Shown piece after piece: positions 46,812-56,358 of a DNA stretch of 64,000 nt. Origin of the DNA: VAZQ01 sp963758945 (GTDB taxonomy: Bacteria > Pseudomonadota > Alphaproteobacteria > Rhizobiales > Xanthobacteraceae); the NCBI GenBank assembly GCA_963758945.1, contig CAVWXY010000011.1, positions 62,001 to 126,000 of the forward strand. Reading direction: 5' to 3'. The notes under the pieces are model-generated. The model made no database searches. It was given only the letters and a program-made list of their open reading frames with translations, and was not told the origin of the DNA. A program made the position numbers and the translations under genes. Positions within the stretch are counted from its first letter, which is position 1; each line of letters begins with the position of its first letter.

Positions 46812-47832
46812 TCAATCGAGCTTCACGTTGGCGGCCTTGATGACCTTGTGCCAGCGCTCGACCTCTTCGCGCATAAAGGCGGCGGTGGCCTGCGGCGTGC
46901 CGCCGATCGGCTCGGCCGAGAGCTGCGCCAGGCGTGCGATGATATCGGGCTGCCGCAGCGCCTCGTTGACGTCGGCGTTGATCTTGTCGATCACCGCAGG
47001 CGGCGTCTTCGGCGGCGCCACGATTGCGAACCACGCCGCCGAATTCGAAGCCGGGCAGCGTCTCCGCGATCGTCGGCACGTCGGGGAGCGCTGCCATGCG
47101 CTTCGGCGTCGCCACGGCCAGGAGCTTGAGCTTGCCGCCTTTCACCAGCGCGAGCGAGACGCCGAGATTGTCAAACATGAGATCGACGCTGCCGGCGACG
47201 AGATCGTTCAGCGCCGGCGCCGAACCGCGATAGGGCACCGTCTGGAATTTGACCCCCGCCATCATCTGGAACATCTCGGAGGTGAGATGCGAGGTGGTGC
47301 CGTTGCCCTGGGTGGCGGAGGTGAGCTTGCCGGGATTGGCCTTGGCGTAGGCGATGAGCTCGGCGACGCTGTTGACGGAGAGCTTGGGATTGACCACGAG
47401 CGCGTTCGGCACCCGCCCCATGATGATGATAGGCACGAAGGCGGTGGGGTCGAAGCCGAGCTTGGGATAAAGGTTCTGGTTGATCACGAGCGGAGGCGGC
47501 GGCGCGGAGAGCAACGTGTAGCCGTCGGGATCGGCCTTGGCCACCGTCTCGGCGCCGATATTGCCGGCGGCGCCGGTGCGGTTCTCGATGACGACCGGCT
47601 GGCCCCATTTCTTCGACAGCCAATCGGCGAACACGCGCGGCATCACGTCGGCGGTGCCGCCGGCGGGAAACGGCACGACGATCTTCACCGGATGCGCGGG
47701 ATAGTCCTGCGCCCCGACGCCGGACGGCGCCGCGAGCGCGGCGGCGAGAGCGACGCTCGCGCCGATGAGGCAGCGCCCGAAATGGCGCAACCAACCGCCG
47801 ATACCACCGAGAACCATTGCGCGTCTCCTCAT
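46812..47832 (-). pseudogene. Bug substrate-binding protein with one frame break
   Basis: Signal peptide MRRRAMVLGGIGGWLRHFGR to GVGAQD, then YPAHPVKIVVPFPAGGTADV and YRGSAPALNDLVAGSVDLMF. Frame shifts near 47031: the last part (PPKTPPAVIDKINADVNEAL, VERWHKVIKAANVKLD) is in another frame. One extra G in GGCGGCGTGG explains it. Corrected length about 339. Part of the Rieske operon; substrate receptor for an organic acid, probably the operon's aromatic substrate. Confidence 0.8.
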
Positions 47833-47847
47833 GCCGACGTTTTCTGA

Positions 47848-48837
47848 TTATTCAACGACGATCTTGGCGGCCTCGACCACCGGACCCCATGTCTCCAGGC
47901 TTTGCTGGATCATGTCGCGCATCTGCTCGGGGGTGCTGCCGAGCGGCTCTGCTCCGAGCGTCAGGATGCGCGCCTTCAGATCGGCCTGTCGGAACCCCTG
48001 CCCGATCGCATCCGACACCTTGCGCGCGATCTCCTTCGGCGTGCCGGGAGGCGCGGCGACGGCCATCCAGGTATCGACATAGACGCCGGGGATCGCCTCC
48101 GCGATGGTCGCGACCTTGGGATAGTCCTTGAGCCGTGCGCGGCCACCCGTGCCAAGCAGCTTGAGCTTTCCAGCATCGATGTTCTGCTTGTTGGCGAGCA
48201 AGTAGTCGGGAACGATGTCGATGTTGCCCGCCAGCAGATCGTTGATGGCGGGCGCGCTGCCGCGATAGGGAATCTCCGTCATACGGAAATTGCCCTTGAG
48301 CATCATGAGCTCGCCGAGCAGGTGGCCGGTATTGCCTTTGCCCTGGTGGCCGTAATTGACCTTGCCGGGATTGGCGCGCGCATAGGCGACGAACTCCGCC
48401 AGGTTGTTGGCCGGCAGCCCGGAGCGGCCGAGCACGACCAACGGATAGGTCGCGAGCACGCTCACGGGCACCATCGCGCGCGTGTCGAACGAAGCCTTCG
48501 CGAATACGAGATGGGTGATGCTGAAGGTGAGCTGCGGCGCGCACAGCAGCGTGTAGCCGTCGGGCGGCGATCGCAGCACGGCCTCGGTGCCGACCCGTCC
48601 ACCGGCGCCGCCGGGACGATTCTCGACCACCACCTGCTGGCCGAGGGCGGCGCCCGCCTTGTCCGCGGCGAAGCGGCAGAGCAGATCGGCGGTTCCGCCG
48701 GCCGGCAACGGCACCACCATGGTGATGGGTCGGCTCGGGAAGTCGCCCTGCGCAACCGCCGCTGGGATCCCCGACGTGGCCACGACCGCGCCGGCGATGA
48801 TGACAATTGCGATCATGCGAACCATGCGTTTCCTCAC
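47848..48837 (-). CDS. Bug substrate-binding protein
   Basis: 329 residues, intact. Signal MRKRMVRMIAIVIIAGAVVA ending AVAQGD, then FPSRPITMVVPLPAGGTADL, GKGNTGHLLGELMMLKGNF and YRGSAPAINDLLAGNIDIVP. First gene of the operon; 15 bases before the second Bug gene. Two receptors in one operon without TctAB suggests that they feed one membrane pair elsewhere. Confidence 0.85.
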   Translation of the reverse strand: MRKRMVRMIAIVIIAGAVVATSGIPAAVAQGDFPSRPITMVVPLPAGGTADLLCRFAADKAGAALGQQVVVENRPGGAGGRVGTEAVLRSPPDGYTLLCAPQLTFSITHLVFAKASFDTRAMVPVSVLATYPLVVLGRSGLPANNLAEFVAYARANPGKVNYGHQGKGNTGHLLGELMMLKGNFRMTEIPYRGSAPAINDLLAGNIDIVPDYLLANKQNIDAGKLKLLGTGGRARLKDYPKVATIAEAIPGVYVDTWMAVAAPPGTPKEIARKVSDAIGQGFRQADLKARILTLGAEPLGSTPEQMRDMIQQSLETWGPVVEAAKIVVE

Positions 48838-49325
48838 AGCTGGAATTCCATCCGCGCGCCACGTTCACTTCCGGCGACCAGCGCGGGAGGTTGCCGACGA
48901 AGGTCTCCCCCAATTCAGGACATAACGCTGCTCGACACCCGATATGGTGCCCTGCGCGCCGGTTTGTTGCACCCAAGCCCGGCGCCGGGCAAGCATGCAA
49001 CCGTCGCGGCGACGGCGGGAAGCGCACCAATCGGTCGCATTGCGTTCCTCCGCCTATTCGTCAGGTTGTGCGTGAACAGGGCGGCGAGCCGGCAGCGGCG
49101 AACACAATAATAACACGATCGTGAGGCGGGTGTGGCGCGGCGTTTATGTCGGCGGCAAGGATGCCGGGGCACCCTCTTCTGCCGCCCCGCGCCTTCTGCT
49201 AACCATCCCGCTTCGTGAGCGAGTTGAGCGATCACGCCATCCCTGACGAAGATAAAGGCATAGCGGCCACAACCGGGCGCCCACGATCGATGAGGGCGCC
49301 AGGAGCCAAACCACGAGGGGTCCCC
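48838..49325. other. 488-base gap with a possible remnant ORF
   Basis: On the reverse strand from 49040, MRPIGALPAVAATVACLPGA with GGAGG upstream looks like the start of another exported protein but ends after about 41 codons at 48915. This may be a remnant of a third Bug gene. The promoter of the operon should lie here. Nothing else is recognisable. Confidence 0.35.
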
Positions 49326-49700
49326 ATGACCAGCCAAACAATTCGCGCCGTCATGCTGGCGACGGCGTTCGCAGTCACCACTTTCGCCGTTTCGACTGCG
49401 GATGCGGCTTCGTTCGACGGCCCATGGAGCGTGCTCGTCATCACGAAGAGCGGAGCCTGCGACCAGTCCTACCGCTATGGCTTGATAATTCGCGGCGGCA
49501 CCGTCTCCTATTTGGGCGGCGGCGCGGTCAGCGTGTCGGGACGCGTATCGAAGTCGGGCCACGTGAGCGTCAGCGTCTCGTCCGCCGGGCAGAATGCGGT
49601 CGGTTCGGGACGCCTCGGGAACGGCCGCGGCAGCGGGACATGGCGCGGCCAGGGTGCGTCGGGAAGCTGCTCGGGCACCTGGAGCGCCACCCAAGGATGA
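49326..49700 (+). CDS. secreted beta-rich protein, WSVxxITKxGxCD family
   Basis: 124 residues. Signal MTSQTIRAVMLATAFAVTTF ending STADA, then FDGPWSVLVITKSGACDQSY RYG, and Gly/Ser-rich repeats ending GTWSATQG. Paralogue at 54291 (about 4.6 kb away) has the same core. Two cysteines at conserved positions (GACD, SGSCSG). Function unknown. Confidence 0.7.
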   Translation: MTSQTIRAVMLATAFAVTTFAVSTADAASFDGPWSVLVITKSGACDQSYRYGLIIRGGTVSYLGGGAVSVSGRVSKSGHVSVSVSSAGQNAVGSGRLGNGRGSGTWRGQGASGSCSGTWSATQG

Positions 49701-49847
49701 CCGCAGCATGACGAGAACGTGACTAGCGGGCAACGCGGCGATGGCTGCCGCTCCGCGAATGCGTAGTGGAAGCTTTTTGCCCGCAACCGGGCTGCTCATG
49801 CTCCTCGCTGGCGCGCTTGAACTGGGCGGCGGGCAGGCGCCCCAGAA

Positions 49848-51128
49848 ATGCTAAAATCCTGTCGGAATGCCGCGCGTCGCAGTCGGAGAGCAACTTTGCA
49901 CACGCCGCGCATTTGTATCGCCCTTGCCGTCGGGCTCATGCTTTGCATGCTCCCGCCGTGGCCCTCGTCGATCGAACCGGCATCCGCACAGACGACGCTG
50001 GCGCAGGCCAACAAGAGGAAGGCGGTCAGAAAAAGCCCCGCGCCGAAGCCGCAGCCGAAGGAGCGGCACGAGCGTACCCCCTTCACGGCCGCGGAGGATG
50101 CCGCCGCCGTCGTTCCCGGCGTCCCGGACGCGCGGGTGTGGGGGGATTCGGAGACGAACTTCGCTCGGTTGCTGCCGCAGGTGAAGGGACCGTGGCTGGC
50201 GATTTCCGGCGGCGGCTCCGACGGCGCCTACGGCGCCGGCGTGCTCACCGGCTGGACCCAATCAGGCACGCGGCCCGACTTCGCCGCGGTGACGGGGGTC
50301 AGCATCGGCGCGTTGATTGCGCCATTCGCTTTCCTCGGCCCCCGCTACGACGAGGAGGTGCACAAGAATTTCACCACCATCGGGGCGGCGGACATCTTCG
50401 AGGACCGCGTCACGCGCGACAGCCTGTTCGACTACTGGCCGCTCAAGCGTCTGATCGAGCAGCGTGTGACCGCGAAGCTGCTCGCGGAGATCGCCGTCGA
50501 GCACGCGCGTGGCCGGCGCCTGTTCGTGGCGACGACCAACCTCGACGCCGGCCGCCGCGTGATCTGGAACATGGGCGCGATCGCCGCGCGCGGCGACGAG
50601 GCCGCGCTCAAGCTGTTTCGCGACGTCCTGCTCGCGTCCTCGAGCATTCCCGGGTTCTTCTCCCCCGTCCTGATCGAGGTGGAGGCCAACGGCAAGAAAT
50701 TCCAGGAAATGCACAGCGACGGCACGATCACCGCGCCGTTCTTCGCCATGCCGGAAGGGATGCTGTCCGCGACCGCCACCGGGCGCCCGCCGCTGAGCGA
50801 CCTCTACGTGCTTGTGAACTCGAAGCTGGGCCCAGAATTCAAGGAGACCGATCGCAGCGTCCCGGGCGTCCTCGGCCGCTCCATTGCGGTCGCGCTCACG
50901 GCGGCGCTGCGCGTGGAAATCATGCTGGTCTATGCCGGCGCCCAGCGCCACGGCATCAGCCTGCACATCGCCCGCGTCGACGAGACGTTCGATTACCCGA
51001 GCCGCGGTCCGTTCGACGGAAAGTACATGCAGGCGCTCTACGAATTCGGCGTCGCCGCAGGCAAGAAGGGCACCGCCTTCGACGCCGCGCTGCCCGAGCT
51101 TTCGATGCGCGGACCGGGCAAGCAGTAG
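49848..51128 (+). CDS. patatin-like phospholipase
   Basis: 426 residues with a signal anchor (RICIALAVGLMLCMLPPWPS) preceded by a basic stretch. Patatin features: oxyanion loop SGGGSDGAYGAGVLTGW, nucleophile GVSIGALIAPF and a D-G dyad SDGTITAPFF (DGT in place of DGG/DGA). Hydrolyses phospholipid or lipid-acyl esters. N-terminal 50 residues after the anchor are basic, low complexity. Confidence 0.8.
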   Translation: MLKSCRNAARRSRRATLHTPRICIALAVGLMLCMLPPWPSSIEPASAQTTLAQANKRKAVRKSPAPKPQPKERHERTPFTAAEDAAAVVPGVPDARVWGDSETNFARLLPQVKGPWLAISGGGSDGAYGAGVLTGWTQSGTRPDFAAVTGVSIGALIAPFAFLGPRYDEEVHKNFTTIGAADIFEDRVTRDSLFDYWPLKRLIEQRVTAKLLAEIAVEHARGRRLFVATTNLDAGRRVIWNMGAIAARGDEAALKLFRDVLLASSSIPGFFSPVLIEVEANGKKFQEMHSDGTITAPFFAMPEGMLSATATGRPPLSDLYVLVNSKLGPEFKETDRSVPGVLGRSIAVALTAALRVEIMLVYAGAQRHGISLHIARVDETFDYPSRGPFDGKYMQALYEFGVAAGKKGTAFDAALPELSMRGPGKQ

Positions 51129-51267
51129 CGGCGGACATTGGCGGCGGCCGGCGGTAACGCGGCGGACATTTTGAGGCCATCACGGGGCTGTTGCGCGTCT
51201 CGGCGCGGAACGTTCCCCCTGCCGGGGACGTTGCCATCACGTGCCTGCGCCTGCGGAGGAGCTTGCC

Positions 51268-51582
51268 TTGCGCCTTCCGACCTTGATCGCCGCCCTGCTC
51301 GCGAGCGCCGTCAGCGCCACTGGCGCCACGGCGCAGACGGCGGCGCCCGCGCCGCCCGAGCAAGGCGCCGCCTGTCCACCCGGCGTCACAGGCGAGCCGC
51401 CCACGGTCGGCGGCGGCAGTTCCGAGCCGCTGAGCGACAAGCTCGCTCAATCAAGAGGCGTCATCTGCCCACCATCCGGCGTCGATCGTGAAATGCAGAT
51501 CGCGCCGCCCGGGGGCGGCCGGCTCAAGGTCATCCCGCCCCCGGGAACACCCGGCGGCGATCCGAGCGTGCAGCCGAAATAA
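51268..51582 (+). CDS. small exported Pro-rich protein
   Basis: 104 residues from a TTG start (reading RLPTLIAALLASAVSATGAT after Met) with GGAGGA seven bases upstream; the GTG at 51241 has no such site. Signal peptide ends near TAQTA. Mature part is Pro/Gly-rich with cysteines in GAACPPG and VICPPSG. Function unknown. Confidence 0.6.
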   Translation: MRLPTLIAALLASAVSATGATAQTAAPAPPEQGAACPPGVTGEPPTVGGGSSEPLSDKLAQSRGVICPPSGVDREMQIAPPGGGRLKVIPPPGTPGGDPSVQPK

Positions 51583-51630
51583 CCGGCACCGTCGACGTGC
51601 CGCGCTCGTTATGCCGATGCGCGCGGCGGA

Positions 51631-51849
51631 TTATTTTTGGGCGTTGCTCGACCAGCCTCCCAGGCCCGAGCTCGGCGCGGTGATACGGACCGCGAAGACC
51701 CACGCCGCCCAGAACATCGCGAAGTAGAGCGCAATGAAAGTCAGAAGACCGATGTAAGGGGTGGTATAGCGTTCGACCAGCAAGCCGATCCCCACGGCGA
51801 TCGCCTCGCCGACCACCACGCTCGAAATGAATACGACCAGCAGGACCAT
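51631..51849 (-). CDS. small two-helix membrane protein
   Basis: 72 residues: MVLLVVFISSVVVGEAIAVG and YIGLLTFIALYFAMFWAAWV as two transmembrane helices, then a short tail. Similar small proteins occur in Bradyrhizobium; no function. Confidence 0.6.
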   Translation of the reverse strand: MVLLVVFISSVVVGEAIAVGIGLLVERYTTPYIGLLTFIALYFAMFWAAWVFAVRITAPSSGLGGWSSNAQK

Positions 51850-52077
51850 GGCCCAGCCCCCTTAGGCGGTGACTCCATGGCCGTGAGCCTTGGCAACCTC
51901 CGCCGAAGGATCAATCGGCGCGATGTCGCTGCGCCGTGTTGTCGCAGGCGGGCCCTCGCCCCAGCGGGACGGCGGCGGCGAATCCGCCATCCGGCACGCA
52001 GCCAACTTCGCGGAACGGGCTGCGTGCCGGGTCGGTCGAGCCTCCTTCGGAAAAAGCCGTCATGTGTTTCCGAGGAA

Positions 52078-52584
52078 CTAGCTTGCTGCCTTGAGATTGA
52101 GCTTGGATTCCGCAATGGCGGTGAGCTTTGCGTCCGCGGCCTTTTCCTCATCCAGATTCTTTTGCAGCACGCTCGCACAGTCGTTGCGGCCGAGCTGCTT
52201 CGCCCAGGCGATCAACGTTCCATAGCGGGTGATCTCGTAGTGCTCCACCGCCTGCGCCGCGGCGGCGAGCGCCGCGTTGAGCACCTGCTTGTCCTCGATC
52301 TCTGCGGCGACCTCGTCGGCTTCCTCGATGATGCCGTCGATCGCGGGGCAATCAACGCCGCTCGGCTCGGCGCCGTGCATCTGAAACACCTGCTCGAGGC
52401 GCTTCAGCTGCGTCTTGGTCTCGGTCAGGTGAGCCTGGAACGCCTGCTTGAGCTGCGGATCTGTCGCCTTCCCGATCATGTCCGGAAGCGCGCCGACGAT
52501 CTGATTCTCGGCGTAGTAGATGTCGCGCAACGTGTGGACGAACAGGTCATTCATGGTTTTGATGTCTTTGGAAAAGAAGCCCAT
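52078..52584 (-). CDS. DUF892 (YciF-like) ferritin-like protein
   Basis: 168 residues from MGFFSKDIKTMNDLFVHTLR. Four-helix ferritin-like domain with Glu/His ligands DIYYAENQIVGALPDMIGKA, HLTETKTQLKRLEQVF, AAAQAVEHYEITRYGTLI, LDEEKAADAKL. Stress-related in known members, action unclear. A short SD-like GAGAAAGG lies before the ATG. Confidence 0.85.
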   Translation of the reverse strand: MGFFSKDIKTMNDLFVHTLRDIYYAENQIVGALPDMIGKATDPQLKQAFQAHLTETKTQLKRLEQVFQMHGAEPSGVDCPAIDGIIEEADEVAAEIEDKQVLNAALAAAAQAVEHYEITRYGTLIAWAKQLGRNDCASVLQKNLDEEKAADAKLTAIAESKLNLKAAS

Positions 52585-52757
52585 GGCTTCGCCCTTTCTC
52601 TCTGGTTTGTCTTTGCGCTCGCCGCTGCGCATGCGCCTGGGCCGCAGCGTCGCGCCCACCCCCTCGTTCACCACGGGCCAACGGCGGAACCCGACGCGCG
52701 GTTCCCCCCAACCGGGAACAAGGCAGGGGCCCGTGTGACGGCAATAGGAACTCGATC

Positions 52758-54044
52758 TCAATCGGTACCGGTGCCAGGCGATGATCGATCGGCAAGCGGT
52801 CCGGCAGACGGCGCGACCTCCTCGCGCTCGCGCTGTTCCACCGTGTTGATATCGATCTCCGATGTGAGGGTACGGTGCACCGGACATTTGTCGGCGATTT
52901 CCATGAGCCGCCGCCGCTGATCGGCATCGAGATCGCCGGAGAGCGTGATGACCCGCTCGATGCGGTCGATCATCCCTTCCCTGGTCTCGCAGTGCTCGCA
53001 ATCGGCGGCGTGGATCTTGCGGTGAGCGAGTTCGACCGTCACCTCCTCGAGCGGCAGCGCCTTGCGCTCGGCGTAGAGACGAAGCGTCATCGCTGTGCAG
53101 GCTCCGAGCCCCGCGAGCACGAGATCGTACGGACCCGGGCCGCTGTCGAGACCGCCGACGTCGCGCGGCTCGTCGGCCAGGAACCGATGCCGGCCCGCGG
53201 TGACCTGCTGCTGAAAGCGGCCCCGCCGCGTCTCGCGCACGATGACGGCGCCGGGTTGCGCCGCTGCCTCGGCCGCGGGCTCCGGCACGTCGAGATAGCG
53301 CCCCGCCCAAGCGTGGATGACGTTGGCGACGTAAGCCGCGTCGCTGCGGCGGCTCAGCAGGTGATCGGCGCCGGCCAGCGAGACGAAGCTCTTCGGGTGC
53401 TTGGCCGCGGTGAAGATGCGGCTGGCATTATCGATGCCGACCACCTCGTCGGTCGGCGAGTGGAATATGAGCAGCGCCTTGTGCAGGCTGGCGATGCGTT
53501 GCAGGAGCTTGTGCTGCGCGAGATCGTCGACGAAGGAGCGGCCGATCCGAAACGGCCGTCCCGCCAATGCCACCTCGATCTCGCCCTTGGCGCCGATCTC
53601 GTCCAGACGCTCCTTGAAGAGGCCGGTGACATGGCCCGGATCGCAAGGCGCGCCGATCGTCACCACCGCGCGCGCCTCCGCCACGGCGGCGGCGGCGGCG
53701 AGCACCGCGCTGCCGCCGAGGCTGTGGCCGATGAGGATGGCGGGGGCGCGCTTCGTCTGCCGCAGCGCATCGGCGGCGGCGACCAGATCGGCGACATTGG
53801 AGGAAAAGGTGGTGTTGGCGAACTCGCCTTCGCTCGAGCCGAGCCCGGTGAAGTCGAAGCGCAGCACGGCGATGTCGAGCGCGGTCAGCCCTTCGGCGAT
53901 GCGCTTGGCCGCGTGCACGTCCTTGCCGCACGTGAAGCAATGGGCGAACAGCGCATAGGCGCGGGGCGCGCCGGGCGGCAGGTCGAGCAGCGCGGCGAGA
54001 TTTTGTCCACTGGCGTTGGGGAAATCGAAGCGCTCAGCCGGCAT
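52758..54044 (-). CDS. bifunctional alpha/beta hydrolase - OsmC protein
   Basis: 428 residues. N-terminal hydrolase (FAHCFTCGKDVHAAKRIAEG, nucleophile GHSLGGSAVL, LAGADHLLSRRSDA) to about 255, and a C-terminal OsmC domain (GPGPYDLVLAGLGACTAMTL with the first redox Cys, and CPVHRTLTSEIDI as second). The GGGAGGTGAGC before the ATG sets the start at 54044; the GTG at 54050 lacks room for it. This fusion is a known architecture for peroxide or thioester-related hydrolases. Confidence 0.85.
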   Translation of the reverse strand: MPAERFDFPNASGQNLAALLDLPPGAPRAYALFAHCFTCGKDVHAAKRIAEGLTALDIAVLRFDFTGLGSSEGEFANTTFSSNVADLVAAADALRQTKRAPAILIGHSLGGSAVLAAAAAVAEARAVVTIGAPCDPGHVTGLFKERLDEIGAKGEIEVALAGRPFRIGRSFVDDLAQHKLLQRIASLHKALLIFHSPTDEVVGIDNASRIFTAAKHPKSFVSLAGADHLLSRRSDAAYVANVIHAWAGRYLDVPEPAAEAAAQPGAVIVRETRRGRFQQQVTAGRHRFLADEPRDVGGLDSGPGPYDLVLAGLGACTAMTLRLYAERKALPLEEVTVELAHRKIHAADCEHCETREGMIDRIERVITLSGDLDADQRRRLMEIADKCPVHRTLTSEIDINTVEQREREEVAPSAGPLADRSSPGTGTD

Positions 54045-54290
54045 GCTCACCTCCCTCGCCTTCGGCGCGGATCGGGCGCCGTGCGGATCACAGCGGGATT
54101 CACTCGCGCTGGCAACGAGACGCCGCGGCGGGGAACCGCGCGTTTTGGCTTTTCACGACATCCTCGCCGCGATTTGAACCAAGCACGGCTCTCTTGCGAC
54201 TAAAGGTGTGGCGCTTGAAGGATCGACTGTATTCCCTGCCGTTTTGCCCAGAGGGGGCGGCGCCCGGCAGGAAAACAGGAAGGGGCTACC

Positions 54291-54683
54291 ATGACTAATT
54301 CGCGGATTCTCGCCCGGTCACGGGGCGTGTTGGTGCTGGCCGCGCTGGCAGTTGCGGCGGCGGTTCCCGCAGTGTCGCCGGCCGAAGCGGTACCTGGCTA
54401 CGACGGCGTCTGGAGCGTCGTGATCATCACCAAGGAAGGCGTCTGCGATCCGTCCTACCGTTATCCCATCCGCATTAGGAACGGAAATCTGGGTAATGCG
54501 GGCACCGCGAGCGTCAGCATCAGCGGCAAGGTCGGTAAGAACGGCGCGGTTGTCGTCAATGTCAGCACCGGCGACAAGACCGCCACCGGCACTGGGCGCC
54601 TCGGCGGCACCAGCGGCGCCGGCTCCTGGAGCGGCGGCAACGGCGCCTGCTCCGGCGTGTGGCAGGCCGAGCGCCGCGGCTGA
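54291..54683 (+). CDS. secreted beta-rich protein, WSVxxITKxGxCD family
   Basis: 130 residues. Signal MTNSRILARSRGVLVLAALA ending SPAEA, then GYDGVWSVVIITKEGVCDPS, YRYPIRIRNGN, SVSISGKVGKNGAVVVNVST and GTGRLGGTSGAGSWSGG, ending WQAERRG. Same family as 49326. The family looks like an exported beta-sandwich with a disulphide (VCDP, GACSG). Function unknown. Confidence 0.7.
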   Translation: MTNSRILARSRGVLVLAALAVAAAVPAVSPAEAVPGYDGVWSVVIITKEGVCDPSYRYPIRIRNGNLGNAGTASVSISGKVGKNGAVVVNVSTGDKTATGTGRLGGTSGAGSWSGGNGACSGVWQAERRG

Positions 54684-54780
54684 GCCTGAATCGGCGGGCT
54701 GTGCGCAGCCTGCCCCTGATCCGGTGATGCCCGGGCGCGGCCCGGGCGTTGCCATTTGGAAGGCGCCGACCTGATCGGGA

Positions 54781-55236
54781 ATGCAGACGCCCAGGCGAGA
54801 ACCAACCTCCTCTCCGCTGCCGCGGGGCCTGATATTCACCACCGCCCTGATCTGCGGCGTGCTGGCCGCCCTGGCGTTGCAGATCTATTTGAGCGGCGCC
54901 GGCTTTGACCTTGCAGGTTTGTGGCAAAGCCTGTTTTCCGGCGGGGCGGGGCAGCTGCGCACGACCGGACCGTGGTGGGCCGTCGCCGGGCTGGCCCTCG
55001 TCACCGGTGGGGCGGTTGCCGCGGCGTTGACCCGCCTAACCCTTCCCTGGCGGCGCTTTCGCCTGTTTCGTTGGGTCGCCGGCGCGCTCATCGTGTTGCT
55101 GCTCGCGCATGTCGGGCATTCCGCCGCCGCCCCGCCAGGGGTCAGCGCCGGGATGAACGTAGGGGTCGGGCTGGCCGCGTTGGGAACCGCCGCGCTTTTT
55201 GCCGCGCTCGGGGCCCATCTCGCGCTGCGACGCTGA
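54781..55236 (+). CDS. four-helix membrane protein of unknown function
   Basis: 151 residues with hydrophobic segments FTTALICGVLAALALQIYL, WWAVAGLALVTGGAVAAAL, WVAGALIVLLLAHVGHSAAA and GVGLAALGTAALFAALGAHL. No recognised domain. 199 bases before the signal peptidase start. Confidence 0.6.
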   Translation: MQTPRREPTSSPLPRGLIFTTALICGVLAALALQIYLSGAGFDLAGLWQSLFSGGAGQLRTTGPWWAVAGLALVTGGAVAAALTRLTLPWRRFRLFRWVAGALIVLLLAHVGHSAAAPPGVSAGMNVGVGLAALGTAALFAALGAHLALRR

Positions 55237-55434
55237 TCCTCGCGGCACCGCGCCATTTCTTACAACCGTATTGACGCTTATAACCGTCTGTACACGCTTA
55301 GATTGCCGAAAGTTCAAACAAAATGCGCCTTGCGGCTTCGAACCTTGTTGCGGTTCCGGGCGACTAACAGTCACGCGGTGGTGCGTCTCGGACGCACGGG
55401 TGGGGCCCTGTGCGCGACCAACCCGGAGAATTTG

Positions 55435-56325
55435 ATGACGTCGTTTGCCGAGTGCGCACCGGCCGGAGCGGAGGGGAGCAAGCGGAGCGGTCCCTCCCCG
55501 TTGGTGACGGCGCTGCTCACGGCGCTCACGCCCGGGCTCGGCCACATTTATCTCGGTCAGGCGCGGCGCGGCATTACCCTGTTCGTCCTCGTCATGATCG
55601 CGGACACGCTGCTGATGTTCGCCATGATGGGCGTGCTCGCGCGCTTCTGGATGTTCGCCGTCAGCCTCGGGCTGCTGCTCGGACTGTGGCTGTACATCAT
55701 GGTGGATGCGATCCAGCGCGCTTACCGGATGCGGGATTACCCGCATGAAGGCTACAATCGCTGGACGACCTACGCCGGCGCTTTCGTCCTTGCCTGCATC
55801 ATCTTCGCCGGCCCCTGCATTTACGCCGTCCACGCCAATTCGTCCGGCCAACTGCTGGTGATGAACGCCATCGCGCCGAGCATGGAGCCGACGCTGCGGG
55901 TGGGCGAATATTTTCTGGCCGACGCAACCTACTACCGCAGCCGCGCCCCCAGCCGCGGCGACGTTGCGGTCTACCTGCATCCGAAGCAAACGCACCTCTA
56001 CTACATCAAGCGCATCATCGCCGTGGAGGGCGACCGCATCGCCATCAAGGGCGGTCGCGCCGTCGTCAATGGGATGATGGTGGAGGAGCCCTACGTCGAG
56101 GCCGGGCCAGCGGACGCGCGCTTCGCCAATGTGGCGGAAATCCGCGTGCCGGCGGGGCACGTTTACGTGCTCGGCGACAACCGCGCCAACAGCGTCGACA
56201 GTCGCGATACGGTCGCGCATGGGACGGTTCCGGTAGCCAATCTGATCGGACGGGTCACCGATATCGCAATCTCGCGCCACTTGCCGCGCATCGGCCGCTG
56301 GGTCGGAACGCCCAGCAATCTCTGA
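55435..56325 (+). CDS. signal peptidase I with N-terminal membrane extension
   Basis: Cleaves Sec/Tat signal peptides at the periplasmic face. 296 residues. Catalytic Ser149 in IAPSMEPTLRVGEYF, Lys192 in YYIKRIIAVEGDRI and the box E motif YVLGDNRANSVDSRD. Instead of the usual one or two N-terminal helices it has about four (TALLTALTPGLGHIYLGQAR, LFVLVMIADTLLMFAMMGVL, WMFAVSLGLLLGLWLYIMV, YAGAFVLACIIFAGPCIYAV) in a region resembling TM2/DUF5683 proteins. Start at 55435 chosen by fit; longer frame starts have no support. Confidence 0.9.
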   Translation: MTSFAECAPAGAEGSKRSGPSPLVTALLTALTPGLGHIYLGQARRGITLFVLVMIADTLLMFAMMGVLARFWMFAVSLGLLLGLWLYIMVDAIQRAYRMRDYPHEGYNRWTTYAGAFVLACIIFAGPCIYAVHANSSGQLLVMNAIAPSMEPTLRVGEYFLADATYYRSRAPSRGDVAVYLHPKQTHLYYIKRIIAVEGDRIAIKGGRAVVNGMMVEEPYVEAGPADARFANVAEIRVPAGHVYVLGDNRANSVDSRDTVAHGTVPVANLIGRVTDIAISRHLPRIGRWVGTPSNL

Positions 56326-56358
56326 TCCCCGCAAGCCAAGCCGTCCAGACCGAATCTG

